From Geodermatophilus sp. DF01-2 (GTDB taxonomy: Bacteria > Actinomycetota > Actinomycetes > Mycobacteriales > Geodermatophilaceae): DNA of 64,000 nucleotides. The stretch is from positions 1 through 64,000 of the forward strand of contig NZ_SPQN01000004.1 of the NCBI RefSeq assembly GCF_004571065.1. The letters are read 5' to 3'. Under the pieces are notes generated by a model that searched no databases, was not told the DNA's origin, and saw nothing but the letters and a program-made list of their open reading frames with translations. Made by a program: the position numbers and the translations under genes. Shown piece after piece: positions 8,532 through 16,496 of this stretch; the stretch's first letter is position 1; each line of letters starts with the position of its first letter.

Positions 8532-8641
8532 GGACCCCGCTGCTCCCCTGGAAGGACCCCCTCCTCCCCACCCCTCGCGCGCTCGGGGCGGTCCCCGGGA
8601 GGGGGCCGGACGGGCTCGCGGCGGGCCCCTGCAGCGGGGCC
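8532..8641. terminator. Nested hairpin repeat (type 2) between convergent cobM and cbiD
   Basis: An outer stem pairs GGACCCCGCTGC (8532-8543) with GCAGCGGGGCC (8631-8641). An inner copy pairs GGACCCCCTCC (8554-8564) with GGAGGGGGCC (8598-8607). The conserved loop CCCTCGCGCGCTCGGGG lies between the inner arms. There is no U-tract. A position between converging gene ends suggests a bidirectional terminator or an mRNA 3'-end block. At least seven relatives occur in the window with different, self-complementary arms. Confidence 0.75.
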
Positions 8642-8643
8642 GT

Positions 8644-9759
8644 TCAGGCGCGGCCGACGACGGTGCCGCCGCGGTCGATCACCACGACGTCGACCTCCAC
8701 CGGCGCCCCGCGGAGCACGCCGAGTGCGGTCTTCCGGGCGCCGGCCGCGACCAGGTCGCCCAGCGGCAGCCCGGCCGCCTGGCACTGCTGCAGCGCGTCG
8801 AGCGCGGTGTTGGCGCCACGCACGCCCTCGACCAGTTCTGGCGACCCGCCGGCGTCCCGGACCATCGCGGCCAGCGACTCCGTCGACACCTGCGAGCGGC
8901 CGGAGTGCAGGTCGAGGTGGCCGTCGGCGAGCTTGGCGAGCTTGCCGATGCCGCCGGCGACGGTCAGTCGGGGCACCGGGTGGCGGCGCAGGTACTTCAG
9001 CACCGCTCCGGCGAAGTCGCCCATGTCGAGCAGCGCGTCCTCGGGCAGGCCGTGCAGCTCGGTCACGACCCGCTCGCTGGTCGAGCCGGTGCACCCCGCG
9101 ACGTGCGCGTGCCCGGCCGCGCGGGCGACGTCGATGCCGCGGCGGATCGAGTCGATCCACGAGGAGCACGAATAGGGGACGACGACGCCGGTCGTGCCGA
9201 GGATGGACAGCCCGCCGAGGATGCCCAGCCGCGGGTTCCAGGTCTTCCGCGCCAGCTCCTCGCCGTGCTCGACCGACACCTCGACGACGACGTCCCCCGT
9301 GCCGCCGTGCCGGGCCGCGACCGCAGCGACGTGCTCCCGGATGAACTGCCGCGGCATCGGGTTGATCGCCGGCTCGCCCACCGCCAGCGGCAGCCCCGGC
9401 TTGGTGACCGTGCCGACTCCCGGACCCGCCCGGAACACCACGCCGGACCCGGGGTCGCCGTGGGTCACCCGCGCCGACACCAGCGCGCCGTGGGTGACGT
9501 CGGGGTCGTCGCCGGCGTCCTTGACGATCCCGACGGTGGCCTCGGTGCCCGGCGAGAGCGACTCGCGGACCAGCGCGAAGGTCGGGTGCCTGTCGTTCGG
9601 CAGGTCGATCCGCACCGGGTCGGGGAACTCGCCGGTGAGCAGCCCGGTGTAGGCCGCGGTGGTCGCGGCGGTCGCACAGGCGCCGGTCGTCCAGCCGTAG
9701 CGCAGCCCCGTCCCCTGCTCCCGGGAAGGCCCGCGCTGCGTCACGCGATCAGCATGCAC
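8644..9759 (-). CDS. cbiD: Cobalt-precorrin-5B C1-methyltransferase CbiD
   Basis: CbiD methylates C1 of the corrin ring and is best known from the anaerobic pathway. The signature LRYGWTTGACATAATTAAY lies near the N-terminus. TGDVVVEVSVEHGEELARKT and a SCSSWIDSIRRGIDVARAAG block are also typical. The annotated start at 9759 gives 371 residues and leaves only 11 bp to the divergent cobK start. An internal GTG a few codons in (about 9744) would leave more room. Its co-occurrence with CobG, an oxygen-dependent enzyme, points to a mixed pathway. Confidence 0.94.
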   Translation of the reverse strand: MHADRVTQRGPSREQGTGLRYGWTTGACATAATTAAYTGLLTGEFPDPVRIDLPNDRHPTFALVRESLSPGTEATVGIVKDAGDDPDVTHGALVSARVTHGDPGSGVVFRAGPGVGTVTKPGLPLAVGEPAINPMPRQFIREHVAAVAARHGGTGDVVVEVSVEHGEELARKTWNPRLGILGGLSILGTTGVVVPYSCSSWIDSIRRGIDVARAAGHAHVAGCTGSTSERVVTELHGLPEDALLDMGDFAGAVLKYLRRHPVPRLTVAGGIGKLAKLADGHLDLHSGRSQVSTESLAAMVRDAGGSPELVEGVRGANTALDALQQCQAAGLPLGDLVAAGARKTALGVLRGAPVEVDVVVIDRGGTVVGRA

Positions 9760-9770
9760 GGGCGGTGGCG

Positions 9771-10502
9771 ATGACCGGCCGGGTGCTGGTCCTCGGCGGG
9801 ACGGCGGAGGCCCGACGACTCGCGGAGCGGCTGGTCGCCGAGGGCGTCGACGTGCTCAGCTCCCTGGCCGGCCGGGTCGTCGACCCGGTGCTGCCTCCCG
9901 GGAAGCTGCGGGTCGGCGGCTTCGGCGGCGCCACGGGCCTCGCGACGGCGCTGGACGGCGTGGCGGCGCTGGTCGACGCCACCCACCCGTTCGCCGCCAC
10001 CATGACCGCGCACGCCGCCGCGGCGGCCGCGGCCACCGGCACGCCCCTGCTACGCCTCCAGCGCCCCGGCTGGACGGCGCGGCCCGGCGACGACTGGCGC
10101 TGGGTGGATTCCCTGGAGCAGGCCGCGACGGCGGTGACCGGGTTCGGGTCGGTCTTCCTGACCACCGGCCGGCAGGGGCTGGCCGCGTTCGCCGGCCTGA
10201 CCGGCCGCTGCCTGGTGCGCTCGGTGGACCCGCCGTCCCCGCCGCTGCCGGCGCAGGCAACCGTGCTGCTCGCGCGGGGGCCGTTCACGGTCCAGGACGA
10301 GCTCGCGGTGCTGCGCGAGCACGACGTCGAGGTCCTCGTCACCAAGGACAGCGGCGGGCCGATGACCGCGGCCAAGCTGACCGCGGCCCGGCAGCTCGGT
10401 GTCCCGGTGGTGCTGGTCCGCCGGCCCCCGCTTCCCGACGGCCTGCCGGTCGTCGCGACGGTCGACGAGGCGCAGGACTGGGTGGCCGCCCGGGTCCTGT
10501 GA
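9771..10502 (+). CDS. cobK: Precorrin-6A reductase CobK
   Basis: CobK reduces precorrin-6A to precorrin-6B (dihydro-precorrin-6) with NADPH. The N-terminal RVLVLGGTAEARRLAERL is the nucleotide-binding start shared by CobK/CbiJ, and LVDATHPFAATMTAHAAAAA and VLVTKDSGGPMTAAKLTAAR are family blocks. I chose ATG 9771, which follows a GGCGGTGG purine stretch, over GTG 9765. The 243-residue length is typical. Divergent from cbiD with almost no intergenic space. Confidence 0.94.
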   Translation: MTGRVLVLGGTAEARRLAERLVAEGVDVLSSLAGRVVDPVLPPGKLRVGGFGGATGLATALDGVAALVDATHPFAATMTAHAAAAAAATGTPLLRLQRPGWTARPGDDWRWVDSLEQAATAVTGFGSVFLTTGRQGLAAFAGLTGRCLVRSVDPPSPPLPAQATVLLARGPFTVQDELAVLREHDVEVLVTKDSGGPMTAAKLTAARQLGVPVVLVRRPPLPDGLPVVATVDEAQDWVAARVL

Positions 10503-10582
10503 TCGCGCCCATATGAGGTGACGCCGCCGGGCCGCGGCACGCAGGCTGCTCCGGCCACCCCCGCACCAGGAGGCCGAGGCCC

Positions 10583-11074
10583 GTGCGCCCGATCACCGAG
10601 CAGCAGCTGCGCCGCTCGTTCGTGAACTGCTCCCGCGGCGAGGCCGACGCCATGACGCTGCCGCGCACGTTCGCCGCGACGCCGTGCGACGAGCTGGTCG
10701 TCCTCGGCTGGCGGGACCCCGAGGCGCCGCTGCGCGGCTACCTGGTGGTGGAGCGCGACGGGCAGCCGGTCGGCGTCGCCGTCCGCGCCGCGGACACCCG
10801 TATGTCCTCGGCCACTCCGGCGATGTGCCCGCTCTGCCAGACGGCGCAGTCGGGCAGCGACGTCTCGCTGTTCACGGCCCGCCGGAAGGGCGACGCCGGC
10901 CGCGACGGCAACACGGTCGGCACCTACATCTGCGCCGACCTGGCCTGCGCCATCCGGGCGCGCACCGAGATCCCACCGTGGCTGCGCGAGCGCGACCCGG
11001 ACGAGGTCGCCGCCGAGCGCACCGCCGAGCTGGAGCAGCGGGTGCGCGGCTTCCTGGACGCCGTCCTGCGCTGA
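10583..11074 (+). CDS. FBP-type treble-clef zinc-finger protein (EF-G-binding family)
   Basis: The protein matches the actinobacterial FBP family whose C-terminal treble-clef zinc finger resembles that of EF-G-binding (fusidic-acid-resistance) proteins. The zinc ligands are visible as MCPLCQTAQSG (about residues 76-86) and YICADLACAIRAR (about 115-127). The N-terminal domain begins ITEQQLRRSFVNCSRGEADA. Start GTG follows a good AGGAGG (10569-10574). The likely role is ribosome- or elongation-factor-related, but this is inferred from family naming. It stands alone, followed by hairpin repeats. Confidence 0.8.
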   Translation: MRPITEQQLRRSFVNCSRGEADAMTLPRTFAATPCDELVVLGWRDPEAPLRGYLVVERDGQPVGVAVRAADTRMSSATPAMCPLCQTAQSGSDVSLFTARRKGDAGRDGNTVGTYICADLACAIRARTEIPPWLRERDPDEVAAERTAELEQRVRGFLDAVLR

Positions 11075-11092
11075 CCCGACCGGCCCCGTCCC

Positions 11093-11149
11093 GGCCGCCT
11101 CCCGGGGCCCGCCGCGAGCTTGCGAGGGGCGGGGAGGAGGCGGTCCTTC
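11093..11149. terminator. Hairpin repeat (type 2) after the FBP gene
   Basis: GGCCGCCTCC (11093-11102) pairs with GGAGGCGGTCC (11136-11146) around the conserved loop CCGCCGAGC-like core (here GCCGCGAGCTTGCGAGGGGC). It ends with the family edge GGTCCTTC. It lies just after a stop codon and is the probable terminator of the FBP gene. Confidence 0.7.
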
Positions 11150-11256
11150 TGCCGACCCTGCGAGGGGCGGGGAGGACGGCGGCTTCCCTGCAGGAGCCCG
11201 CCGCGAGCTCGCGAGTGGTGGGGGCAGGGGGTCCCTTCTCAGGTGACGGGCGCGTG
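11150..11256. repeat. Partial second copies of the type 2 hairpin repeat
   Basis: Immediately downstream there are two incomplete pieces of the same repeat: TGCGAGGGGCGGGGAGGACGG and then CCCGCCGCGAGCTCGCGAGT with a GGGGGTCCCTTCTCAG edge. They look like a decayed or partly duplicated array. I see no gene in this stretch, which runs up to the flavodoxin-like gene. Confidence 0.55.
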
Positions 11257-11299
11257 ACAGGACGTGTGACGGGCGGCCGGGTCGGGCACGGCGTAGATC

Positions 11300-11911
11300 A
11301 TGACCGAGACCGTGTCCCTCCGTGCCCTTGCCCTCGTGTGCAGCCTGAAGCCCTCACCCGCCCCGTCCAGCAGCGAGAAGATGGCCCGGGAGGTGCTCGA
11401 CGCGCTCGGCGGACACGGGGTCACCGGTGAGGTCGTCCGCGTGGTGGACCACGACGTGAAGCCCGGGGTCGAGGTCGACATGGGCGAGGACGACGAGTGG
11501 CCGGCGATCCGGGAGAAGATGATGGCCGCCGACATCCTGGTCGTGGCCACCCCGACCTGGGTCGGGCACATGAGCAGCGTCGCCCAGCGGGTGCTCGAGC
11601 GGCTGGACGGCGAGCTGTCGGAGACCGACGACACCGGCCGGCCGCTGCTCAGCGGCAAGGTCGCCGCCGTGGCCGTCGTCGGTAACGAGGACGGCGCGCA
11701 CAAGATCACCGCCGATCTCATGCAGGCCCTGGACGACGTCGGCTTCACCATCCCGGCGCAGGCCGCCACGTACTGGAACGACCACGCGATGGGCGGCACC
11801 GACTACCTCGACCTGGAGAAGACCCCGGAGGCGGTCGCCTCGACGACGGCCACGCTCGCGGCCAACACCGCGCACCTGGCCCGTCTGCTCAAGGCCAACC
11901 CCTACAACTGA
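11300..11911 (+). CDS. Flavodoxin-like / NADPH-dependent FMN reductase family protein
   Basis: The 203-residue protein has the flavodoxin fold. ALALVCSLKPSPAPSSSEKM (about residues 9-28) is the phosphate-binding loop region, ADILVVATPTWVGHMSSVAQ (about 76-95) is the second FMN-contacting loop and VAAVAVVGNEDGAHKITADL (about 120-139) the third. It is probably an FMN-dependent quinone or azo-type reductase in the cytosol; the substrate is not evident. The gene is single and converges on the MFS transporter gene, separated by a type 2 hairpin. Confidence 0.8.
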   Translation: MTETVSLRALALVCSLKPSPAPSSSEKMAREVLDALGGHGVTGEVVRVVDHDVKPGVEVDMGEDDEWPAIREKMMAADILVVATPTWVGHMSSVAQRVLERLDGELSETDDTGRPLLSGKVAAVAVVGNEDGAHKITADLMQALDDVGFTIPAQAATYWNDHAMGGTDYLDLEKTPEAVASTTATLAANTAHLARLLKANPYN

Positions 11912-11918
11912 CCCTGGC

Positions 11919-11979
11919 GGCCCCCTGCCGGCCCCGCCGCGAGCTGGCGGACGGTGGGGGGCAGGGGGGTCCTTCTTCA
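11919..11979. terminator. Hairpin repeat (type 2) that carries the MFS stop codon
   Basis: GGCCCCCTGCC (11919-11929) pairs with GGCAGGGGGGTCC (11960-11972). Read on the minus strand the element begins CTGAAGAAGGACC, and the TGA in it is the stop codon of the MFS gene. The arm sequence (CCCCTGCC) differs from the other copies but remains self-complementary. A bidirectional terminator between convergent genes is likely. Confidence 0.75.
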
Positions 11980-13239
11980 GGCCGCGATCGGCTCCGGCTG
12001 CTCCGCCGAGGCGGCCCGGCGCTCGGCGCGGCGTCGCCGCAGCAGCCCGGCCACCGCCACCAGGGCGAGGGCTACCACCACCACGCCGTACACCCCGGCG
12101 GTCGGCCGCAGCCCCACCTCGCCGGAGGCCAGCCCGGCGGCGATGGACGGGACGCTGAAGGCCAGGTAACCGACGACGAAGACGCTGGAGAGCAGCCCAC
12201 CGCGCTCGCCCGGGGCCACTCCGCGGGTGACGGTGGCGATCGCGCCGAGGAAGGCCGCGCCGAAGCCGAACCCGGAGACGACCGCCGCCGCGTAGAGCAG
12301 CGGGCTGCTCCCGGTGGCCAGCGCACCGAGAGTGCCGAGGACGCCGGTGGCGAACACCAGGCAGCCGGTGAGCATGGCGACGTGCGGATCGGTCCGCCAC
12401 AGGCTCACCGACCCGACCGCGCCGGTCAGGTTCATCGCGACCAGCAGCAGGCTGGCGACGAGGTGGTCCTCGATGCCGAACACGGCGCCGGCCAGGGACG
12501 GGCCGAGCGACAGGTAGAAGCCGCCCAGCGCCCACAGCGCGACCAGGCAGGGCAGCGCGACGAGGAACGCGCCGCGCTGGGCGGCGGGCACGTGTACCCG
12601 CGGCCGCAGCGAGGCCAGCGCGCCGGGCACCTTGGGGGAGGACTCCGGCAGCAGCACCGGTACCAGGACGGCGGAGACGGCGAACAGCACCGCCGTCGTC
12701 CCGAAGACCCAGGTGGTGGGCGCCGGCACGAACTCCAGCGCCAGGCCGGCCCCGACCGCGCCGAGGGCCAGCCCCAGTCCCGGCGAGGCGCTGTTGAGCA
12801 GGGCACCCTTGGGCCGGTCGCTGCGCTGCAGGTCGAGCAGGGTGGCGCCGAGCGCGCCGGTGAGGGTGCCGACCGACAGGCCCTGGACGACGCGGGCGGT
12901 CAGCAGCCACCCGACCCCGTCGGCGGCGAAGAACAGCAGGCTGGCGACCGCCTGCAGCAGCAGACCGGCGACCAGCACCGGACGCCGGCCCACGTGGTCG
13001 GACAGCGCGCCGACCACCAGGAGCGCGGCGAGCAGCGCGAAGGCGTAGATCCCGAAGACCGTCGTCAGCACGCCGGCGGAGAAGTCGAACCGTTCCTGGT
13101 AGACGCGGTAGAGCGGCGAGGGGACGCCGGAGGCGGCCAGCACCAGGACGAGCAGCGCGCCCGCCGTCCAGAAGGAGACGGCGCGGGAGACGCGGCGGAC
13201 GGGCACGCACCTGGGCAAGCCCGCCGGCCGCGCTCGCAT
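11977..13239 (-). CDS. MFS transporter
   Basis: A major facilitator superfamily permease of about 420 residues with around twelve hydrophobic segments. The first helix is SFWTAGALLVLVLAASGVPS. The loop between helices 2 and 3 has the family motif GALSDHVGRRPVLVAG. The start at 13239 is a choice; a GTG about 12 codons later (VRRVSRAVSF) is also possible. It lies 26 bp downstream of the mftD-like gene and is probably in one transcript with it, so it may export or import a compound linked to that enzyme. The substrate is unknown. Confidence 0.85.
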   Translation of the reverse strand: MRARPAGLPRCVPVRRVSRAVSFWTAGALLVLVLAASGVPSPLYRVYQERFDFSAGVLTTVFGIYAFALLAALLVVGALSDHVGRRPVLVAGLLLQAVASLLFFAADGVGWLLTARVVQGLSVGTLTGALGATLLDLQRSDRPKGALLNSASPGLGLALGAVGAGLALEFVPAPTTWVFGTTAVLFAVSAVLVPVLLPESSPKVPGALASLRPRVHVPAAQRGAFLVALPCLVALWALGGFYLSLGPSLAGAVFGIEDHLVASLLLVAMNLTGAVGSVSLWRTDPHVAMLTGCLVFATGVLGTLGALATGSSPLLYAAAVVSGFGFGAAFLGAIATVTRGVAPGERGGLLSSVFVVGYLAFSVPSIAAGLASGEVGLRPTAGVYGVVVVALALVAVAGLLRRRRAERRAASAEQPEPIAA

Positions 13240-13265
13240 TCCCGCCGCCCGGCAGGTCGCGCCGC

Positions 13266-14435
13266 TCAGCTGCGGGTGAAGTTCGGGGGCAGGACGACGT
13301 CCTCGCGGCTCAGGTCGTGCACCGAGGCCTTGCCGAGCCCCATCAGCGCCTCGTCGATCCCTTGCCGGATGATCGAGAGCACGTTCTGCACGCCGCGCTC
13401 CCCGTTGGCCGCCATGCCCCACAGGTAGGCCCGGCCGATCATCACCGCCCTGGCCCCGAGCGCCATCGCCTTGACCACGTCGGCGCCGCGGCGGACGCCG
13501 CCGTCCATGACCACCTCGACCTGGTCGCCCACCGCGTCGATCACCCCGGGCAGCGAGCGGATCGCGCCCGGCGTGCTGTCGAGGTTGTTGCCGCCGTGGG
13601 TGGAGACGGAGATGGCGGTGACGCCGGCGTCGACGGCGCGGCGGGCGTCGTCGGGGCGGGTGACGCCCTTGAGCAGAAACGGCCCGCCCCACTGCTCGCG
13701 CAGCCAGGCGACGTCCTCCCAGGTCGGCAGCGGGCTGCCCATCCACTGGCCGTATGCCCCGAAGAAGTTCGGCGGCTCCTCGCCACCGAGCGCCAGGTTG
13801 GGGACGGTGAGTTCGGGGATCGATCCGGAGCGCAGGTAGGTGGCCAGCCAGCGCGGCTTGAGGGTCACCTCGGGCGCGAACTTCAGCGCGTTCTTCAGGT
13901 CGATCTTCTCGGGGATCGGTGGGCTGCCCCAGTCCCGGCGGGAGGCGAACGACCAGTCCAGCGTCATGATCAGCCCTTTGGCACCGGCGGCGCGGGCCCG
14001 CTCGGCTCGGGCGAGGATGGTCTCGCGGTCGCCGACCCAGTACATCTGGAAGAACAGCTTCTGCTGGGCTGCGCCGACCTCCTCGACCGGCTTGCTGGCG
14101 AACGAGGACAGGCCCATCGCGACGTCCTCGGCGGCGGAGGCGCGGGCCACCGCGACCTCGCCGTCGGGGTGCACCGCCTGCACGCCGGTGGGGGAGATGA
14201 GCACCGGCATGGACACCTCCTGACCCATCACCGTGGTGGCCAGCTCGCGCTTGCCCGGCAGGTCGGCGACGTGCGGGCGCCAGGTGATCTCGTCGAAGGC
14301 GGCGACGTTGTCGCTCGCGGTCAGCCCCTTCTCGGTGCCGGCGACCAGCGCCAGGTAGACCGACTTCGGCAGCCGCTTCCTGGCGCGGTGCTGGGCCTCC
14401 TCGACGGTCTCGAACCAGTCCCTGGTGCTCGCCAT
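13266..14435 (-). CDS. mftD: MftD-like FMN enzyme (pre-mycofactocin synthase family)
   Basis: The protein belongs to the FMN-dependent alpha-hydroxy-acid dehydrogenase fold and resembles MftD, which oxidises the AHDP intermediate to premycofactocin. The segments ASTRDWFETVEEAQHRARKR, PTGVQAVHPDGEVAVARASA and FFGAYGQWMGSPLPTWEDVA are MftD-like. The active-site block is STHGGNNLD: the catalytic His is kept, but the substrate-carboxylate Arg of lactate oxidases (HGGRQLD) is replaced by Asn, as in MftD. ATG 14435 is chosen because GGGAGGG precedes it (389 aa). No mftA, B, C, E or F gene is near. Confidence 0.8.
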   Translation of the reverse strand: MASTRDWFETVEEAQHRARKRLPKSVYLALVAGTEKGLTASDNVAAFDEITWRPHVADLPGKRELATTVMGQEVSMPVLISPTGVQAVHPDGEVAVARASAAEDVAMGLSSFASKPVEEVGAAQQKLFFQMYWVGDRETILARAERARAAGAKGLIMTLDWSFASRRDWGSPPIPEKIDLKNALKFAPEVTLKPRWLATYLRSGSIPELTVPNLALGGEEPPNFFGAYGQWMGSPLPTWEDVAWLREQWGGPFLLKGVTRPDDARRAVDAGVTAISVSTHGGNNLDSTPGAIRSLPGVIDAVGDQVEVVMDGGVRRGADVVKAMALGARAVMIGRAYLWGMAANGERGVQNVLSIIRQGIDEALMGLGKASVHDLSREDVVLPPNFTRS

Positions 14436-14510
14436 GAGCCCTCCCGCGATCGCCCGGTCCTCCTCGGCGCCGTCCCGGGTCGGGGTGACGGGCGCCACTC
14501 GCGGCTCATC

Positions 14511-14526
14511 GTGCCAGCCGTGGCAC
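14511..14526. promoter_or_regulatory. Inverted repeat upstream of mftD
   Basis: GTGCCAGCCGTGGCAC is a perfect 6-bp inverted repeat with a 4-bp spacer, 76 bp upstream of the mftD start. It could be an operator for a TetR- or GntR-type repressor. The rest of the 381-bp gap between mftD and the AlbA-type gene shows no gene; GC content falls as the AlbA gene is approached. Confidence 0.35.
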
Positions 14527-14793
14527 TGAGTGTCACGCCGTTGGCAAGGCCGGTTGTGGCTGGCCTGCCCCCTCCTCGGCCGACCCTCCTCGGCACCCTG
14601 AGACCCATGGAGATCCAGGAAAGGGGCCTGGCAGAGGAGAGCCTCTTTCCCGACCGGCGTCCGGGAGGTGCGGGGCCGTGGACTGCGCCGGTGTGGTCAA
14701 CCCGGGTTCGGGGCGAGCCGGGACTGCGCAGCACTCTGGCGCAACATTCGGGAATCTTTGCGCTCGATTGCGGGGTCGGCTGCTCTGCGGGCT

Positions 14794-14816
14794 CAACATA
14801 CGACTATGTTGGCGTT
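14794..14816 (+). promoter_or_regulatory. Promoter with palindrome over the -10 box, leaderless gene
   Basis: CAACATACGACTATGTTG (14794-14811) is a perfect 7-bp inverted repeat with a 4-bp centre. Its right arm contains TATGTT (14805-14810), a good TAnnnT -10 hexamer. Transcription would begin about 7 nt on, at or next to the GTG at 14817, so the mRNA would be leaderless. No ribosome site precedes the GTG, in agreement. A repressor bound to the palindrome would cover the -10 box. Confidence 0.55.
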
Positions 14817-16496
14817 GTGGTCCTGAACCCATCGGAGCTCTTCTCCGTGTCCGCTGTGTCTGCGGGGGAGCTGTGGGCTGCCGTCGGCAGGGTCGAGCAC
14901 GAGCGTCTCGACTTCAAAGCCCGTGTGCCGAAGGGCCTGTCCGACACCTTCGCCGCGATGGCCATGACCTCGGGCGGCATCGTGGTCATCGGAATCGATG
15001 ACGAGCGGCAGGTCGTCGGTGCGCCGCTCGACCAGGACGTCTACGACGGCGTGATGACGGCGGGACATGACGTCGAGGTCTCCGTCCGTACGCACGAGCT
15101 CCTCGTGGATGGCATCCCGGTGGTCCTCATCGAGGTGCCCGCGGTGGCGGGGCGCCTCGTCACCACTCCCAATGGCCGCGTCCTTCGTCGCGTCGGTTCC
15201 TCGAATCAGCCTCTCAGGGGCGATGCGCTCGCTCGCTTCGTTCGGGCCATCACTCTTCACCCTCGCGAGGATGACCCCGTACCAGACGTCACGGCGGTGG
15301 ACGTCGATCTCGATGCTCTGAACGAGTTGCTGTCGGCACAGAAGCGCCCGCGCGCCACACGGCGCACTGCGCTCAAGTCCATGGCTGATCTGGGCTTGGC
15401 AGTTCAACGGGACGGCTCCTTGGTCCCCACCGTTGCGGGGGTCGTCCTGGCCACGACAGTCCCCGATGCGCACATCAGAGGGGCACGCGTCCAGTTCGTC
15501 GAGCGGCAGGACGCAGCGTCACGGACCGGCGCATCAAAGTCCAGGAGGACGTTGAGTGCTCCACTTCCGCGGCTGGTGGACGACTTGGTCGCACTCATCG
15601 AGGCATCGGGGCAGCGACACGAGGCTGTTGTCGGTCTCCGGCGAGAAGTCGTGCCGGCGTATCCCCGTGAGGTGCTTCGCGAGGCCCTCCTCAACGCTCT
15701 GGCGCACCGGGATTATCAGCTATCGGGTGGCACGGTCGATGTCACGCTCTTCACCGACCGCCTCGAGGTCCGGAGTCCCGGAGGTCTGGCCGGACACGTC
15801 ACCCTGGACAACTTGCGAAATGAGCACTTCTCCCGGAACGGGAGGTTGATGGGAGCCCTCAAGAGCCTCGATCTCGTCGATGAGTTCGGTGAGGGTGTCG
15901 ACCGCATGTACGAGGGCATGGCAGGTCGGCTGCTACCTGAACCCGCGTGGATGGCCACCGATGCATCCGTCACCGTCGTGCTTCGCAGCGAATCTCCTGT
16001 CAGCATCGACGATCAGGTGTGGTTGTCCATGCTGAGCGCGACTCCCATGACCGCCGATGAGCGCCGTGTGCTGGTGCAGGCCCGGCATGAAGGGCGCGTC
16101 ACGCGGCGTAGCGTCCGGGCACTCCTCGGATCAGATGTCGATGTCTCGGCCCTGCTTCGTGGCATGTTCTACAAGGCGCTGCTCGTTCAGGTGGGTGAGC
16201 GCGGCGGGACGTACTACGAGTTGAGTCGCGAGGTCGTTGCTCGCGTCGGCTCCTACGGGATCGCGGCGCAGGCTCGCCGACGGGAGCAGCTGCTGGAACT
16301 CGTCCGGACGCGAGGGCGCCTCTCGGTGGCCGATGCGGCCGTCGAGCTTCGCATACCCAAGGAGGTCGTTCGGGGACTTCTGGCAGATCTCACGTCAGAG
16401 GGGCTGGTCCAGGCCGTCGGTAATACGAGGGCACGTGTCTACACCCCCGTCGAAGGTCCTGCGTCCGCCCGTCCGGGGAAGCGTCGGGGCGTGTAG
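14817..16496 (+). CDS. AlbA_2 (Schlafen-like) ATP-binding protein with helix-turn-helix C-terminus
   Basis: The 559-residue protein resembles the COG2865 family: an N-terminal AlbA_2 domain (ERLDFKARVPKGLSDTFAAM then GGIVVIGIDDE) and a GHKL-ATPase-like region (VLREALLNALAHRDYQLSGG, then FTDRLEVRSPGGL). The C-terminal winged-helix region includes REQLLELVRTRGRLSVADAA. Such proteins are seen as regulators or in defence islands. Codon use is unlike its neighbours (many T-ending and A-ending codons), suggesting horizontal gain. The start GTG is leaderless (see the promoter). Its end overlaps the convergent cobIJ gene by 58 bp. Confidence 0.8.
   Translation: MVLNPSELFSVSAVSAGELWAAVGRVEHERLDFKARVPKGLSDTFAAMAMTSGGIVVIGIDDERQVVGAPLDQDVYDGVMTAGHDVEVSVRTHELLVDGIPVVLIEVPAVAGRLVTTPNGRVLRRVGSSNQPLRGDALARFVRAITLHPREDDPVPDVTAVDVDLDALNELLSAQKRPRATRRTALKSMADLGLAVQRDGSLVPTVAGVVLATTVPDAHIRGARVQFVERQDAASRTGASKSRRTLSAPLPRLVDDLVALIEASGQRHEAVVGLRREVVPAYPREVLREALLNALAHRDYQLSGGTVDVTLFTDRLEVRSPGGLAGHVTLDNLRNEHFSRNGRLMGALKSLDLVDEFGEGVDRMYEGMAGRLLPEPAWMATDASVTVVLRSESPVSIDDQVWLSMLSATPMTADERRVLVQARHEGRVTRRSVRALLGSDVDVSALLRGMFYKALLVQVGERGGTYYELSREVVARVGSYGIAAQARRREQLLELVRTRGRLSVADAAVELRIPKEVVRGLLADLTSEGLVQAVGNTRARVYTPVEGPASARPGKRRGV

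Noticed and set aside
12432-12806. Many long frames antisense to or shifted within real genes
   Set aside because: In DNA this rich in GC, stop codons are rare and Arg/Ala/Pro-rich shadow frames are expected. They have no domains and oppose good genes.
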